Shown in pieces: positions 46,301 to 58,300 of a DNA stretch of 64,000 nt; positions within the stretch are counted from its first letter, which is position 1; every line of letters starts with the position of its first letter. The position numbers were made by a program, and so were the translations under genes. Source of the stretch: Siphlonurus alternatus (lineage: Eukaryota > Arthropoda > Insecta > Ephemeroptera > Siphlonuridae); assembly GCA_949825025.1 (NCBI GenBank), contig OX463784.1, positions 10,795,431 through 10,859,430 of the forward strand, written 5' to 3'. The notes below the pieces were generated by a model. That model did no database searches. It was not told the origin of the DNA and was given only the letters and a program-made list of their open reading frames with translations.

Positions 46301-49300
46301 ATGGCGTCAAATAGCAAGCAGGGTGAGTTTCCCTGGGTGGCTGTTGACCGCGGCTTTCTGCCGGTCATTTTCTCACATGCAGCTGCAATTCTCGTCGCTT
46401 CGTTCCTAAATACCTTCAACATTTCACAAGTGTCAAGTTTTTTCCTCTTCGCTCTGTTTGCCTCTGTCAGTCTCACTGCGGTCTTCTTCTACCATAATCT
46501 CAAGGTAAAACATTTTTTATATTATTTATTTAATTTTATTAAATCTTTTATATAAATAGAAACATGCTTCTTAAATAATTTAAAATTATAGTTTATATTA
46601 GGGCTGTAAATTTTAACCGGTTGATTAACCGTCCGGTTAAAATCCCACGGTTAATCGTTTTCATAAAACACTGTTACTCGAGGTTACGGTTAAAATAACC
46701 ATTTAACCGAACTTTGATTAAAATTGAAAATTAACCGATAGTCAATTTTAACCGTTTCTAGCCGTGTCATAATTTTAAGCACTTGTAACCGTGGTTAATT
46801 CTTTTTATGAATTTTTTAAATGCAAAAAAAAATAATTGACACGTGAATTCCATTCAGGATATAAAAGGTATTTGACTATCCTCTCAAACATAACAATTTA
46901 TTATATAAACATATCATTTCCGTATATTTTTGACAATGTAAGTTGAACTATTGTTCAACTTCCGTTTTTAGGTAATCAACTAAAAAACAAATTTTATGAA
47001 CAATAACAAAGAAAAAAAGGAATTCGAGTGTCATTCTCAAAAAAAATGTATTATAATATGATATATAGAGAACAGTTCAGAAAAGAATTAAATTTCTCAA
47101 TTCAACCCCCCCCCCTCCCCCCCACACACACAAAAATAGAATGCAATCGTGACACTGTGAAAAGTAACCATATTCAATAATGCATGTTAAATAAACAATA
47201 TCAATATTAACAACAATAATTGATTAAAGATATTTCTGTTATAATTTTTATTGTTATACTAACTATATACTTTATAATAATAAAATCCATTAGCTGTTAT
47301 TTTGATTTTAATGTTTTTAATTAATGTATGATGTTGATAAAAGGAAGAATAATATTTTATATTCAGTTTTGTGTATGCAATATTAATGGTATTTGTATTA
47401 AATATATCTTAATTTAACGTGATAATTGCCAAAAAATAACCGATGGCGCAAAGTTAACCGTTTCGGTTAAATTAACCGATCAAATAAATTCAAATAATTA
47501 ACCGATCGAATAAAATTAACCTATATCGATTAGACGGTTTTTTTAATCGATCAAACATTTTCAGAATTCTTGGCGGTTTTTAATCGAACTTCGGTTTGAT
47601 TAAAAACCGGTTAAAAGTTGACGGTCACCGGTTAAACTTTTTCCTCGGTTATTTACAGCCCTAGTTTATATTATAATAACTAAAACAAAAATTTAAATTT
47701 AATTATAATAAATTTAAAAGCGGCATTGCATTTAATAATTGTTCTCGAAACACAATCAGAAAACTCGAATCACGCCCGAACCAGGACCTTCGTGAATGAA
47801 TTGACAAATAATTGGTATTAAATAATTTGAATTCTGCTTAAATAATAAAAGGTATAATTTATTGACTTCAATTTTGCCAAACTTCATTAAAATTTATCAG
47901 ACAAAGCTATTCAACACATTATAAAGTATCAAGTATTGCCATAAGTTATAAATTTCGCAATATCTTGATTTGAAAGTGTCTGTTTTATTAATAATTAAGT
48001 ACTGCAAAGTCCCTTCATATCTCGGACGCTATAAGTGAGGTGGTGAAACACTTGGTTCCTTCACTTCAACCATCTATTTTTGTCCATGGATGCCGGCCCG
48101 ATGAGAGTACGACGCCCCATTTGACTATTTTTAGATGAAACAGTCAAATGCTACCTGGCGTCACATAGCGCGTCAAAATTAAAATCTATAAAGACATCTC
48201 TAAATTAAGTAATAAAAATGTAGTTCACATGTTTTCCGTATATATGGAGTATGCGCGCATGTGGAACTCAAAAATATCAATTGAAATGTATCCTAAAGTC
48301 ATTAACTCTGTACCGTATCATGCACCTTCGTTGCAAATTTAATGCTGCATTAGTAAGAATGCGTTTAACTTATGTCCCAATTCATATTCAAATATGTGAT
48401 ATAGAAACAGAATCAATTTGAAGCGGTTTCCTTAAAAATTATTACGTGAAAAAAAATGGTGTAAATATTAACGAAATAAATTATTCTTTAATTCGTAAAT
48501 AAATCTTTTCTATGGATCAGTGCTGTTGATTTCTTTTCAAACAATTAAACTCACATGCAGCAAACAATATTTAAAATAATTATCGGGAATAATGTTGAAA
48601 CAAAAATCTTATGATATTGTAAATTAAATTTCATTTTATTATAATAAAACGTTTTTAAAAATACACATTTTTATTATAAAAAGTATAAACTAAAATAAGG
48701 AAATATTTTTTATTCAACTGCTTTATTTCGTTAAAATTTAATTTTAAATTATAATGATGAGTAATTATTAACTAAAATCGTATTAAAAAATATGTGTAAA
48801 TAAAGAGAATTATTTTCAGCCTCTTTCCGAATTATATCAAGTAGAAAAACAAAATAAGTATTAAAATATTAACAATTCGTTTCGCTTTCATTAATTTTTG
48901 TGTTGTTACATCTTCGTGGTGTTACTTAACTTCCTAAATTTTACGCTAGTATATCTGACTCGGAAATTATACAATCATTAATTAAAAACCGTTGTTACGG
49001 CTGTATTTAAATGATAAAATTACAAAAATAATAAAATTATAAATTGTTATAATAAAACCTTTTTAAAAAAATTTTTATTGAAATGTAAATTAAATTGTTG
49101 ATTTACTTTTAAATTTAGGTGCTTGTTATATCCTCCTCATTTCAAAAACTGATTAATAAGTAATTAATCAAGATCAAGTAACAAAATTAAAGTGTTATAT
49201 CCTTATTTTCATGATAAAAAAATCCACTAATAGTAAAAAAAGGACTGACCTACTGTTGACCTTGTTGTGTGCAGGTCACGTACCGCGGCCGGCAAGGCGG

Positions 49301-52300
49301 TGCTCATCACTGGCTGTGACTCAACTCTCGGAGCGGCCATCACCAAACAACTTGATGACTTGGTGAGTGTGAGAAAATATAAAATAACAGAAAAATCCTC
49401 TCTCTGAACATAATAGGTAATTTCAAAGGTTCTTCCACAATACAGCATTTTTTTCTTGTTGCTTCAAATGACTCCGATTTAACGAGGGTACTCGCCACGT
49501 ACAAATGACTAAATTTAAATTCCCGGCTATTCGTGAATCCGACCATAGCGGTCAAGAACCGTCAAGTACGCTCTGATCCGACCTAGCATATTGCTTATTG
49601 GTTATTGCATATTGATTTTGTTAGTCTCTTCTAAACCGGAATGTCCATGGCCTATAGAAATCCATCTGATTTCAACTGAGGAAACCATGGAAATCTCACT
49701 CAGGATGGTCAGCTTTTGATGGAGGATGCCCTCAATCGCCTCCTCCTGGATGTACGAGTTCTTTAAACAACCTAATGCTGAAAATTTTGGCGATGTATAT
49801 AGAATCGAACTCACGATTATCTGATCACGAGTCGGATACACAAATTTAAATGTTTTTAGCGTAGTGAATAAATTTTTCTCGCCTTAAGGCGGATTCAGAT
49901 GACGACAACGGCGATGCGACGCGATTTTGTCGCACAGGCTTTGGAATCCTATGCGGAAGCGAATTCGCCATTGCGGCGGCGAAAATCGTGTTAAATTACG
50001 GTGCTCTTTTTTTTTAATCGCCAAATATGGCCGCCAATGGATGTTACAGCAAGTGCGCATCATTCGCTTCGCGTCGCATGATAAAAATCGCCATGTAAAT
50101 CCACCTTTAGACCATTGCAGATATCCATCTAGCTTATTAAAACATTGCATTTCTCCAGGGCTTCACGGTGTTCGCGGGCTGCTTCCGACCCGACGCTCCG
50201 GGTCCGAAGAAACTCAAGTCCGAATGTTCGGGCCGACTGCGCTTGCTACCCCTGGACGTGACCAGCGAGGAGCAGGTGCGCCAAGCCGCCATCTTTGTGA
50301 GCAAGCACCTCCCAGAGGGAGCGTCAGGTAAGGAAACAACATGTACTACATGCAGGCTATTTTTTATTAAATTTATTCATCCAAGTACATAATTATAGAG
50401 CATATTAATTTATTAGTCGGTTGTAATAAGCAATATAGGCAGCAGCAGAATACAGAGTATCATATATATATTATTATATTAGTTGAAAAAAAAATGTTAT
50501 TTAGTTTTAACTTGATATGTCAAATCAAGGGTATAACATGGGATAGGGGTAAAAATTCTGAATTTGGCCTAATGTAGGTAAAATACCTAAACCCTAAATA
50601 GTAAGTACCATGTGTTCATCTTTTTTTGACTCAATTCTTGTGATACTATGACACCTTCTCTCCCCATAAATGATAATAAACTCCACTCCTCCTTGGCTAC
50701 CCATGCACAGTTTAATATAACGTCAAAAAAACTTCCACTTGAAGGGTACTCAAGGTTGTCTGATGTTACAGGGGTGTGGGCTGTGATCCACTGCGCCTCA
50801 TGGGCTGCATTTGGAGAGGTTGAGTGGACTCCATTCTCCGCCTTCCAACGTTCCACTGAGGTCAACCTTCTGGGGGCTGTGAGGGTGACCCAAGCCTTCC
50901 TACCGCAGCTGAGGGCCACAAGAGGTAAAACTATCAGGGTAGTTTCAAGTGTTGATGTGATCTTATGGGAGTACAGTACCTGAGGTAACTCTCAGGATAG
51001 TTTCAGGAGTTAATGGGATCTTATGGGAGTACCTGAGGTAATTGTCAGGTTAGTCAAATTTATACATAATTCAATACATATTCAAAACACATTAATTCAA
51101 TTGCGGAGACTTTTTACACGGTTAACAATAAAATTATGCAAAGTATAAATGTTGTATAATAAAACATAAAAAGGGGCATTCACAAAGTCTTAAGGCCACA
51201 TTTAAGGCTCGATAATTTAAAGCTTGATTTTAGACGTGTTTTTTAGACCCAAAATTCCTGGTCTTAAATTATTGAGCCTTAATTGTGGCCTTAAAGCTTT
51301 GTGAATGCCCCTTATTGTTAACTATTTATACAAATTATTTAAACAAATCATTATTTATATTAATAAAATAAAATTTGATTTATATTTTTATTTTTAATTT
51401 ATTTTTTTTATTTATATTAATAATAATTTGTTACCTATTGTAAACTTTTTTTTTTTTTTAGTTATAATGCTAATTTTAATTATTAATGCAAAGAATTCTC
51501 GTCAGGTGGTAAATCAGAGCATGGTATTAAAATTGAGTATTCTTCAGTATCGTCTGAACCAGGTTTGAACACTTTGAACAAAATTTCCAATACACATGAA
51601 GTATGCGGTAGGGTAAAACTCAGACCAGAGAGAATGACTCAGACAATACTGAACTTAAGTTAAATTAATACTAATTAAATTTTGTCCTCCATTTAATACT
51701 CAAGGTTAATTTAATAATAAATTTTCAGGTCGCGTAGTGAGCGTGGTGAGCCTGCTAGGTCGGGTCTCTGCCCCCGCCAGAGCGCCCTACTGTGCTGCCA
51801 AGTTCGCCGTGGAGGCCTTCGCTGAGTGTCTTCGCCTGGAGATGCGTCGCTGGGGCGTGGACGTGGTGCTCATTGAGCCTGGAGACGCGCTCACAGGTGG
51901 GCCCATTGAATACATGGAGCTTCTGGAGATGCAGGATATCGCCTTCAGCAGAGGAAATTTAGTTTTCTTACAATATCAAGATAAATTATTTATGAAGAGA
52001 TTGAGAATAGAATAGAAAATTGCTTTATTGCGGCGAGGTTTAGGCAAGCCCACTCTTACACCTAACCTAACCGGGTTGTTTTTCTAACAGTAATTCTGTT
52101 TCAAATCTTTGTTCTTTAAATTAAAAGTATTTCCGTATTTATTTAATTATAATATTATATTTATCAATTTTATCACATTTTTCATTTTTCACAAACACTA
52201 ATAGGAAATTTTCTTCTGAAAATTGTGTATCATTTGCACCAACTGACAAGCTTTAAAAACAGTGCTTTGATTAAACTTGTAATAATGATGAATATAAATT

Positions 52301-53683
52301 CTAAAAATTTTGTTTATCAGAAATTATAACGTAATGACGAAGAAATCTTAAATATACAAACATGCCCTTGTCTTTCTTGTCTGTAGGCTCCCTGGAGTGG
52401 TTCAGTGAGGAGCGCGTGTTGCGACAGGCTCGGGAGGCGTGGCAGGCGATGGACAGCTCTCAGCGGGACGACTACGGAGAACAACATTTCGTGAGCACCG
52501 TCCGGGCTGTCCACGAGTACACGCAGCACGACAAGGTAAGTTTTTTACTAGTGATGTAGATAGGGGTTCGACAGTTTCTTACGAACTGTTCAGAGAATGA
52601 AGAAGATACATAATAAATAATGAACATTGCAGCCCATCCCCTCCTCTTTGAAAGACTATCCTCCGTTGTTGTTAATGTTTCTGTGGTCCCTGCATTGAGG
52701 TTTCCATGGTTTTCTCATTTCCGAAAATCAAATGTTGGGATGGATCAACAGGCTCTAGGACGTACCGTTAAATAATGCCTTAAAATAGTAAAAATTTATA
52801 ATTTATAATATAGAAAATGGTTGAACACCTTTTTTCAATAAAATTGCCCTTCAGCTAATTAAGTCTATTAGCCATTGCTATCCTGTCCCACTCTTTTGTA
52901 CTATAGCTGTATCTAGATTTGTACATAAAGCCATTCTATCATGCAATATTTAAATACTTCAATGACACCAGATACAGTATAACAAGTGTAAGTTTACGCC
53001 CGACTCTATGGCGCCAAGCTCCAGACAGTCTAGACCGAATGACGCCATCCATAAGAGCTTTAATATAAATTTCAAAATGGCCATCGCGCGCAGTTGAATT
53101 CACACGTAAACTAAGATTTGTAATACTGTATATTCAATAAATATTGTAAAAATGGAGTACCGACCTTAATTTTTTTTATTGCAGAAATAGATAGAGGGTG
53201 CAAAGTTACCCTGATTTTTTTCAGATTTTTCACAGTCCTGGAAATATTTTTAAAAAATTATTGAAAGTCCTTTTGATGACGTCACTCGGCGCCTCTCCTT
53301 AAGAAAAAGATAGGACTTGCCGCCGCGTGATGACACAAAAAGGACTTTCAATAATTTTTTAAAAATACTTCTAGGGCTGTAAAAAATCTGAAAAAAATCA
53401 GGGTAGCATAACTTTTCCCCCTCTATCCATTTATGTAATAAAAAAAATTAAGGTCAGTGTCGGTACTCCATTCAAACCCCTGTAACATTAAGAAATGTCC
53501 TCACTCATGTCTCTCTGACCCTTGCAGGAGGTGGACATGGGTCCGGTGCTCCGCTCGCTGGTGTCCTCGGTGACTAGGACTTTCCCTCTGCCTCGCTATC
53601 ACGTCATCTCACCTGCCGAGTGGGTGCAGACTCAGGTCGCCGAGCACCTGCCGAGATCAGTCTACGACATTCTTTACAACTAA
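46301..53683 (+). CDS. Membrane-type short-chain dehydrogenase/reductase (17beta-HSD2/RDH/BDH1-like)
   Basis: NAD(P)(H)-dependent oxidoreductase, substrate unknown (steroid, retinoid or hydroxybutyrate-like by family). Exons: 46301-46504, 49275-49362, 50159-50327, 50772-50924, 51729-51896, 52387-52535, 53528-53683; about 361 residues. Residues 1-68 have two hydrophobic segments (membrane anchor). The Rossmann motif TGCDSTLG (near 80) has Thr where the family has Gly or Ala. The usual NNAG is HCAS (160-163). The catalytic pair fits S212-x12-Y225-CAA-K229. The C-terminus, AEHLPRSVYDILYN, is family-typical. Exon 2 reads in the SDR frame only if one base near 49280-49284 is dropped; exon 1 ends in phase 0 but exon 2 needs phase 2. 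A missed micro-exon, an assembly error or a real frameshift are possible. All later joins are in phase. Start: the first ATG, 18 bases inside a frame open upstream. Confidence 0.85.
46591..47671. mobile_element. 1065-bp non-autonomous hAT element in SDR intron 1
   Basis: An 8-bp duplication GTTTATAT (46591-46598 and 47664-47671) flanks an element with perfect 13-bp inverted ends TAGGGCTGTAAAT. Both subterminal regions are packed with TTAACCG/CGGTTAA motifs, as expected for transposase-binding repeats. There is no transposase ORF. TSD length and the TAGGG terminus fit the hAT superfamily. Confidence 0.9.
47680..49230. other. Rest of SDR intron 1, no exon recognised
   Basis: AT-rich. 48000-48190 is more balanced in composition (TATCTCGGACGC, GCCGGCCCGATGAGAG), but no splice-bounded coding segment that would repair the exon 1/2 phase was found by eye. 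Confidence 0.4.
49660..49830 (-). mobile_element. tRNA-headed SINE with the shared core, SDR intron 2
   Basis: Minus strand: a decayed B-box GAGTTCGATTC (49812-49802), a body, then GCTGACCATCCTGAGTGAGA and TTTCCATGGTTTCCTCAGTT (49713-49673), the central domain that also occurs in the 5S-headed SINE. Confidence 0.7.
49884..50110. mobile_element. Foldback MITE just before SDR exon 3
   Basis: TTAAGGCGGATT and AATCCACCTTTA ends; inner ACGGCGATGCGACGCGA inverts against TCGCGTCGCATG. It lies only about 50 bp from the exon 3 acceptor. Confidence 0.7.
51174..51314. mobile_element. Foldback MITE in SDR intron 4, twin of 18082
   Basis: Nearly identical to 18082-18222, with only a few substitutions, though 33 kb away. 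Confidence 0.85.
52680..52750 (+). mobile_element. SINE central-domain fragment in SDR intron 6
   Basis: GCATTGAGGTTTCCATGGTT then TTCTCATTTCC on the + strand; a core relic without its head. Confidence 0.5.
53151..53471. mobile_element. Long-TIR foldback MITE (CRE-bearing) in SDR intron 6
   Basis: Ends AATGGAGTACCGACCTTAA and its complement. The left arm keeps TGACGTCA; the right arm has lost it (TGATGACACAAA). Confidence 0.85.
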
Positions 53684-53694
53684 GGGAAATTTAC

Positions 53695-53912
53695 CAGCTG
53701 TTCCTTGTATCAAAATTCAGTGTCGCATTTAACTTTTGGTTTTCGTCGTGTTTGCTACGTACTCGGTCATTGGTAGAGAGTTTCTAACGTAGAGCCTTAT
53801 TGGCCGAACAAGAGCCGAAGTTCACCCGAAAATTTCCGACGAAAGCCAAGTTGAACCTCAGTGATCTACTTGCAAATTAGCTGCATTGATTTTGATACAA
53901 GGAATAGCAGAA
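53695..53912. mobile_element. Foldback MITE in the SDR 3'UTR
   Basis: Starts about 12 bases after the SDR stop. TGTTCCTTGTATCAAAAT and TTTTGATACAAGGAATAG are inverted, with further inner arm pairing (AACTTTTGGTTTTCG against CGAAAGCCAAGTT). Any SDR mRNA extending past the stop would contain this hairpin. Confidence 0.75.
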
Positions 53913-53964
53913 ACGGAAGTAAGTTTCGCTTTAAAATAAAACAAAATTAGAAAATCAAAATTAA

Positions 53965-54105
53965 TGTACACTTGTCGCTTTGGAAAATTTCCGTTTGCAG
54001 CCTTGTAATCACCATTATGAGTATTAATACAGGACAGGCATGGTTTATAAACTCATTAATAAGGCTGAACGTAAATTTTCCAAGGCGACGAGTATACAGG
54101 TCTAA
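53965..54105. mobile_element. Second foldback MITE downstream of SDR
   Basis: GTACACTTGTCGCTTTGGAA and TTCCAAGGCGACGAGTATAC are inverted; inner GCCTTGTAAT against ATTAATAAGGC. Confidence 0.75.
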
Positions 54106-54109
54106 GTAA

Positions 54110-55588
54110 TAATTTGGATAATTTCTTTTGATATAATTTCCCATAAAAACCTGGATTAATTAATTATGTGCATTTTTTAAGTCAGGATTATGTTGGAAAG
54201 TTTTATAACAAAAAATTAACCATAAATTATTTTAGGATCACGGCATTCATATATAAAGCTGAATTGTAAGCACCAACATCATTAGTTAAATAGAATATAT
54301 AAACTACAATAATTTCGGTGCTAAATATTTCTAATTGCCTTCCCTATATATAACGCCGCGCGTCAATTTCATGGGGGAAAAAATCACTTAATTGGTTTTG
54401 TGTGAAAATTGATGCATGATCAATAAAAATATCTTAAATTTCAACTATATTTATTCAACAAAAAATATTTGGGAAAGAGCGTAAAAAATTAAAAAGAAAT
54501 TATAATAAAATAAAATTATTTACAATGTAAAAATACATTTAAATAAATCAGAAAAAAATGGGTCGTTTAGTTTAATATTACGTATTAAATTTAAAACTAG
54601 CTATGTTTAACGAAGTTGACAAAATTATATTTAATTATTAATTAAACGTAATAAAATTATATAGATAAGAAAATGAAAGGTGGAATATGAAATTTTATAT
54701 ACCTTGTTTTATAGAAAAAAATGAAATTATAACTGTTTACTGATTTAAATATAAAATGCTCAAAATGGCTAAATAGCTAAAAGTTTCCAAAAAAATTAAT
54801 TATGCAGTATGGATAATGTCTTTTGTTTATTATTGGTGTAAAAAGGTGAACATACTTACACTCATTGAATTTATTTAGAGAATTCTATATAACATTATTT
54901 GCATGCAACTCCCATAATAGTTATGTTAATTACGAGTAAAACAAATAAAGTAAATTATATAGCTATATATACCACCAATTAACCACCATGATATAAATAT
55001 TGCATGCCATCAAATAATTCAATTGAGTACGTTAATTACCTTTATAAATTTTTGAGTGTGCTTTATTCCTTCTGTGGATGAATTATGAAAAAATGTCTCA
55101 ATATAATTAATTGTGTTCATATTATAAATATAATATTTAATCAATGCTTAATATCTTATTTGTTCATGCATATAGTATTTTAACAATGTAGAGCATAATA
55201 TATAAATATGTTTAATAGTAAAAGATCAATCTGTATAGCAGCAACTGTAATTAACAATATAAGAAGAATTTAAGGTAATTTAATTATAAAAATACCGTGA
55301 ACAAAATGTACATAATGCTGTAATAAATTTATAAATAAAAATGTTTCGTGTAATTTTTTTTATAATTGATGAGAAAATTACTAATTAGGTTATAAATTTT
55401 GTAATATATGTATAATGTGAGACTATCTGGTCTGCAATTTTGTAATTTAAGACATTTTAATTAATCATAAAATAAATGAAATTTAAAAAATGATTTCACC
55501 GGAATTAATTCAAGTATTTCTAAAATTTCCAAAAGAGGGCAGCAAAGTGCAAGAAATAATTTTTAATAGAAATAATAGTCACAAACTC
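54110..55588. other. AT-rich intergenic, no gene seen
   Basis: No supported exon, RNA gene or repeat boundary was found. Confidence 0.5.
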
Positions 55589-56189
55589 GACGCTAGATAG
55601 CGGGAGAATCAAGATGGCGCGCCAGAGTGAGCAACGCCGACGTGACTCTCCGCTCAAATTGTCTGTCCTCTCCTGGTAACTATCCCTATCCTATTCTATA
55701 TATTAATCGTCTTGATTTCTATACTCCTATCCCCAGTCAATTTGATTCATAATCATCATCTCGCCTCACCGCATCCACATAATCCTACTTTGACCCTGCT
55801 CTTCGGTCGGCCCACAGGAGTCGACACGTTGAGAATCTTTCAAATTCCTGCCATTCCTTGCATGTTGTCGCCTGCATCATCAACCTACATTATTGCACCC
55901 CACACCACACCGTCAACCCAATGTCCTAAAATCCAACCAATTCCTTGTGTGGTTTTGGTTCACCCACGGTAACACGTGGTGGGCATATAGGTACCACTTC
56001 CATCATCACCTTGCATCCCACATTCCATAATCATCCTATCCATTGTTCGTCCATTATCCTTTACAAGACCCTGCAAAAAACAGTTCAACTATACAATTGA
56101 TCCAAGTTACTCAGTACGTGGAATTATAGCCGTTTAGGCTCCTTCCAACAATTGTAAGAAGAAGAAGAAGAAGAAGACGCTAGATAGCG
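55589..56189 (+). mobile_element. 573-bp retroposon with 14-bp TSD and (GAA)n tail, upstream of NDUFB7
   Basis: GACGCTAGATAGCG is duplicated at 55589-55602 and 56176-56189. The insert (55603-56175) starts GGAGAATCAAGATGGCGCGC and ends in a (GAA)n tract, the mark of target-primed reverse transcription with a microsatellite tail. Its base composition is less AT-rich than the surroundings. A weak reading frame in the middle (55712-55972) has no recognised similarity. It could be a SINE-like element or the 3' part of a LINE; no convincing Pol III boxes were found. Confidence 0.85.
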
Positions 56190-56274
56190 CCACATTCTAG
56201 CTAGCGCATTTCGCTACAGCTGGAAGCTGTTTTTTCTGTAGAAAATTTGATAATTTTGGAAATATTTTAGTAAA

Positions 56275-58300
56275 ATGGGCAATGTTTGGGCAGCCTATAT
56301 ATCTGACCCAAATTCCCATCCAAACTTAACAGCCGGACCTTCATTTGATCCCCTTCTTGGCTTCCCAAATGGACGAAAAGAAAGAGGTAAATATAGTTTC
56401 CAACTTCGGCCCTTTTTATTTTTCAATTTTATTATTTTAATTTTATAAATTTTCAGCATTTTAATGCCATACATATTCTTTTTGTCTATCGCAATATCTA
56501 GTTAAATATATTTTAAATTAGATACATGGTTTTTATATGCGGTTTGTGCTGTCAAATATGCCAATTAAGTCTTTCAAATTGCTTGCCATTTTTTTACACT
56601 TTTTCTAAGCTCACCATAAAAATTGGATGTAGTGTTTTCAAATTAATGTTTTTCGGTTCCCTATGAATTCCCTCTACAGTATGCGTATGCAGCGTATGCA
56701 TATATGCCTACTGTTTGCATAGTACCGGTATGCATATGATATCATACAGTCGGCACACATAAACAGATGTTTCACCTATTGAGATTTTTGTGTGTTTTTT
56801 ATTTGATCTTCCCCTTTACAGTATGGCATACTCCGAGTATTCCTTTTATTATTGGTGATTTATGCCAGCCTTTAATACTGACTCGCCATCTCTTAACATA
56901 TCGTCGTGGTATAGCGCCTCTATACTCTATATTGCCGTTCTCAATTTTTTATGCTTTAGTACTAGAAAATTAATGGATATTGACAATGTATGTAAATTCT
57001 ACGAAATTAAGATTGGCAATATAAATGCTACCATGATATCCCTTTCACCGATACCCTTAGCTTTTACTACTATTCAGCTGTCTAAACACGGCTTGTCTAA
57101 CAACACAAACATACCATACAGTATATGTTGCGTCGTCTTTGGTACGGTATTCTGACTATTGTCCTCTCGCTGCAGTGATGATCGCGACGCAGGAAGAGCT
57201 GATCGCGGCACGCATCCCCCTGGAGGACCGAGACTACTGCGCCCACCTGCTGCTCAAGTACCGAGGATGCCGCGCTGACGTCTGGCCCTTCGCATACAAG
57301 TGTGCCCACGAGAAGCACGAGTACCTCACTTGTGAATACGAAGAGTGAGTAGTCCGCAGAGTTAAAACGTCAGGGTCTGAAGTACCATGTAGCGTTGTGT
57401 ACAGTAAAAACTTGTTATTACGTAAAGTCAAGGGACCCAAGAAAGTAGGTTTACCTTATATCAAGTTTCTCCTATACCTGCAATGCTAATTATTTTTGAC
57501 TGGACCGTAATCTCCTTCACTCAAAATTGAGTTTTACCTTACAACAAGTTGCTTAATAATGATTTTTTTAATGTATTACTATCGTCTAAGCTGATGCTAA
57601 AAACCTAAGAATGTTTCCTCCTTTACAGATATACACATTACCATTCTTTCCATTTGTTTATTACAATAATACAGGTCACAATTTTTTTTTTTTTTTTTAA
57701 TTTTGTACCTCTTACTGCTAATTCAGAAATTTAGATTCAAAGACTTAATAGTTAATTTTTTTTTATTTATTTATTTTTTTTTAATATAACTGACTACTTG
57801 GCTCATGCTTTCAATTTTTATTTGTACTGTTTTGCTCATTATTCAGTTGCAAAAACAAAAACGGTTTTAGTTCAAACGTTTACATATTCCTCTGCACACC
57901 TTTTGGCAAAATATAAACGGTGGAAAAAAATTCTGGTTATGCCATAACAGTATTTATTCTTTACAGAATGGCTGTAAGAAAGTACTGTGGTTATTTCTTG
58001 CTTATTTTGAGACACGGGTAGCATTTATTAGTACCTCTCAGACAAACAATTTCAGGAGGAATGAAGGGAAAACACTGGTGACACCCCTCCATCTAACTGT
58101 ACTGAAAGTTACCCTAACAAAGCTAATCATAGATTGTCCTTTGCTCAATTCAATGGCCTCCTGCATTGTTTCAATATTTACGCACTTGTTGCAGCTACGT
58201 CATCCGGATGAAAGAGTTCGAGCGAGAGAGGCGGCTACTGAAGCGCAAGAATCGACTGTCCGCCAAGCAAGGAGGACACAGTGAAGAGATGGCAGAGTAG
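56275..58300 (+). CDS. NDUFB7: NADH dehydrogenase [ubiquinone] 1 beta subcomplex subunit 7 (B18)
   Basis: Accessory subunit of respiratory complex I, on the intermembrane-space side of the inner mitochondrial membrane. Exons 56275-56386, 57176-57344 and 58195-58300 join in phase to 128 residues, close to the family length. The N-terminus MGNVWAAY carries the conserved Gly2 (N-myristoylation in mammals). FDPLLGFPNGRKER and IPLEDRDYCAH are hallmark segments. Two CX9C motifs (C-AHLLLKYRG-C and C-AHEKHEYLT-C) form the twin CX9C fold oxidised through the Mia40 route. The basic helix MKEFERERRLLKRKNRLS is also typical. The start follows the family N-terminus. A retroposon ends 86 bp upstream of the ATG. 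The 3' flank has two hairpin repeats and AATAAA signals near 59096 and 59130. The gene looks intact. Confidence 0.97.
56390..57170. other. NDUFB7 intron 1, nothing else recognised
   Basis: Contains a TATGCAT-rich stretch around 56690-56740; no feature can be supported. Confidence 0.5.
57345..58194. other. NDUFB7 intron 2, nothing else recognised
   Basis: T-rich tracts near 57680 and 57770; no nested gene or repeat boundary was seen. Confidence 0.5.
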
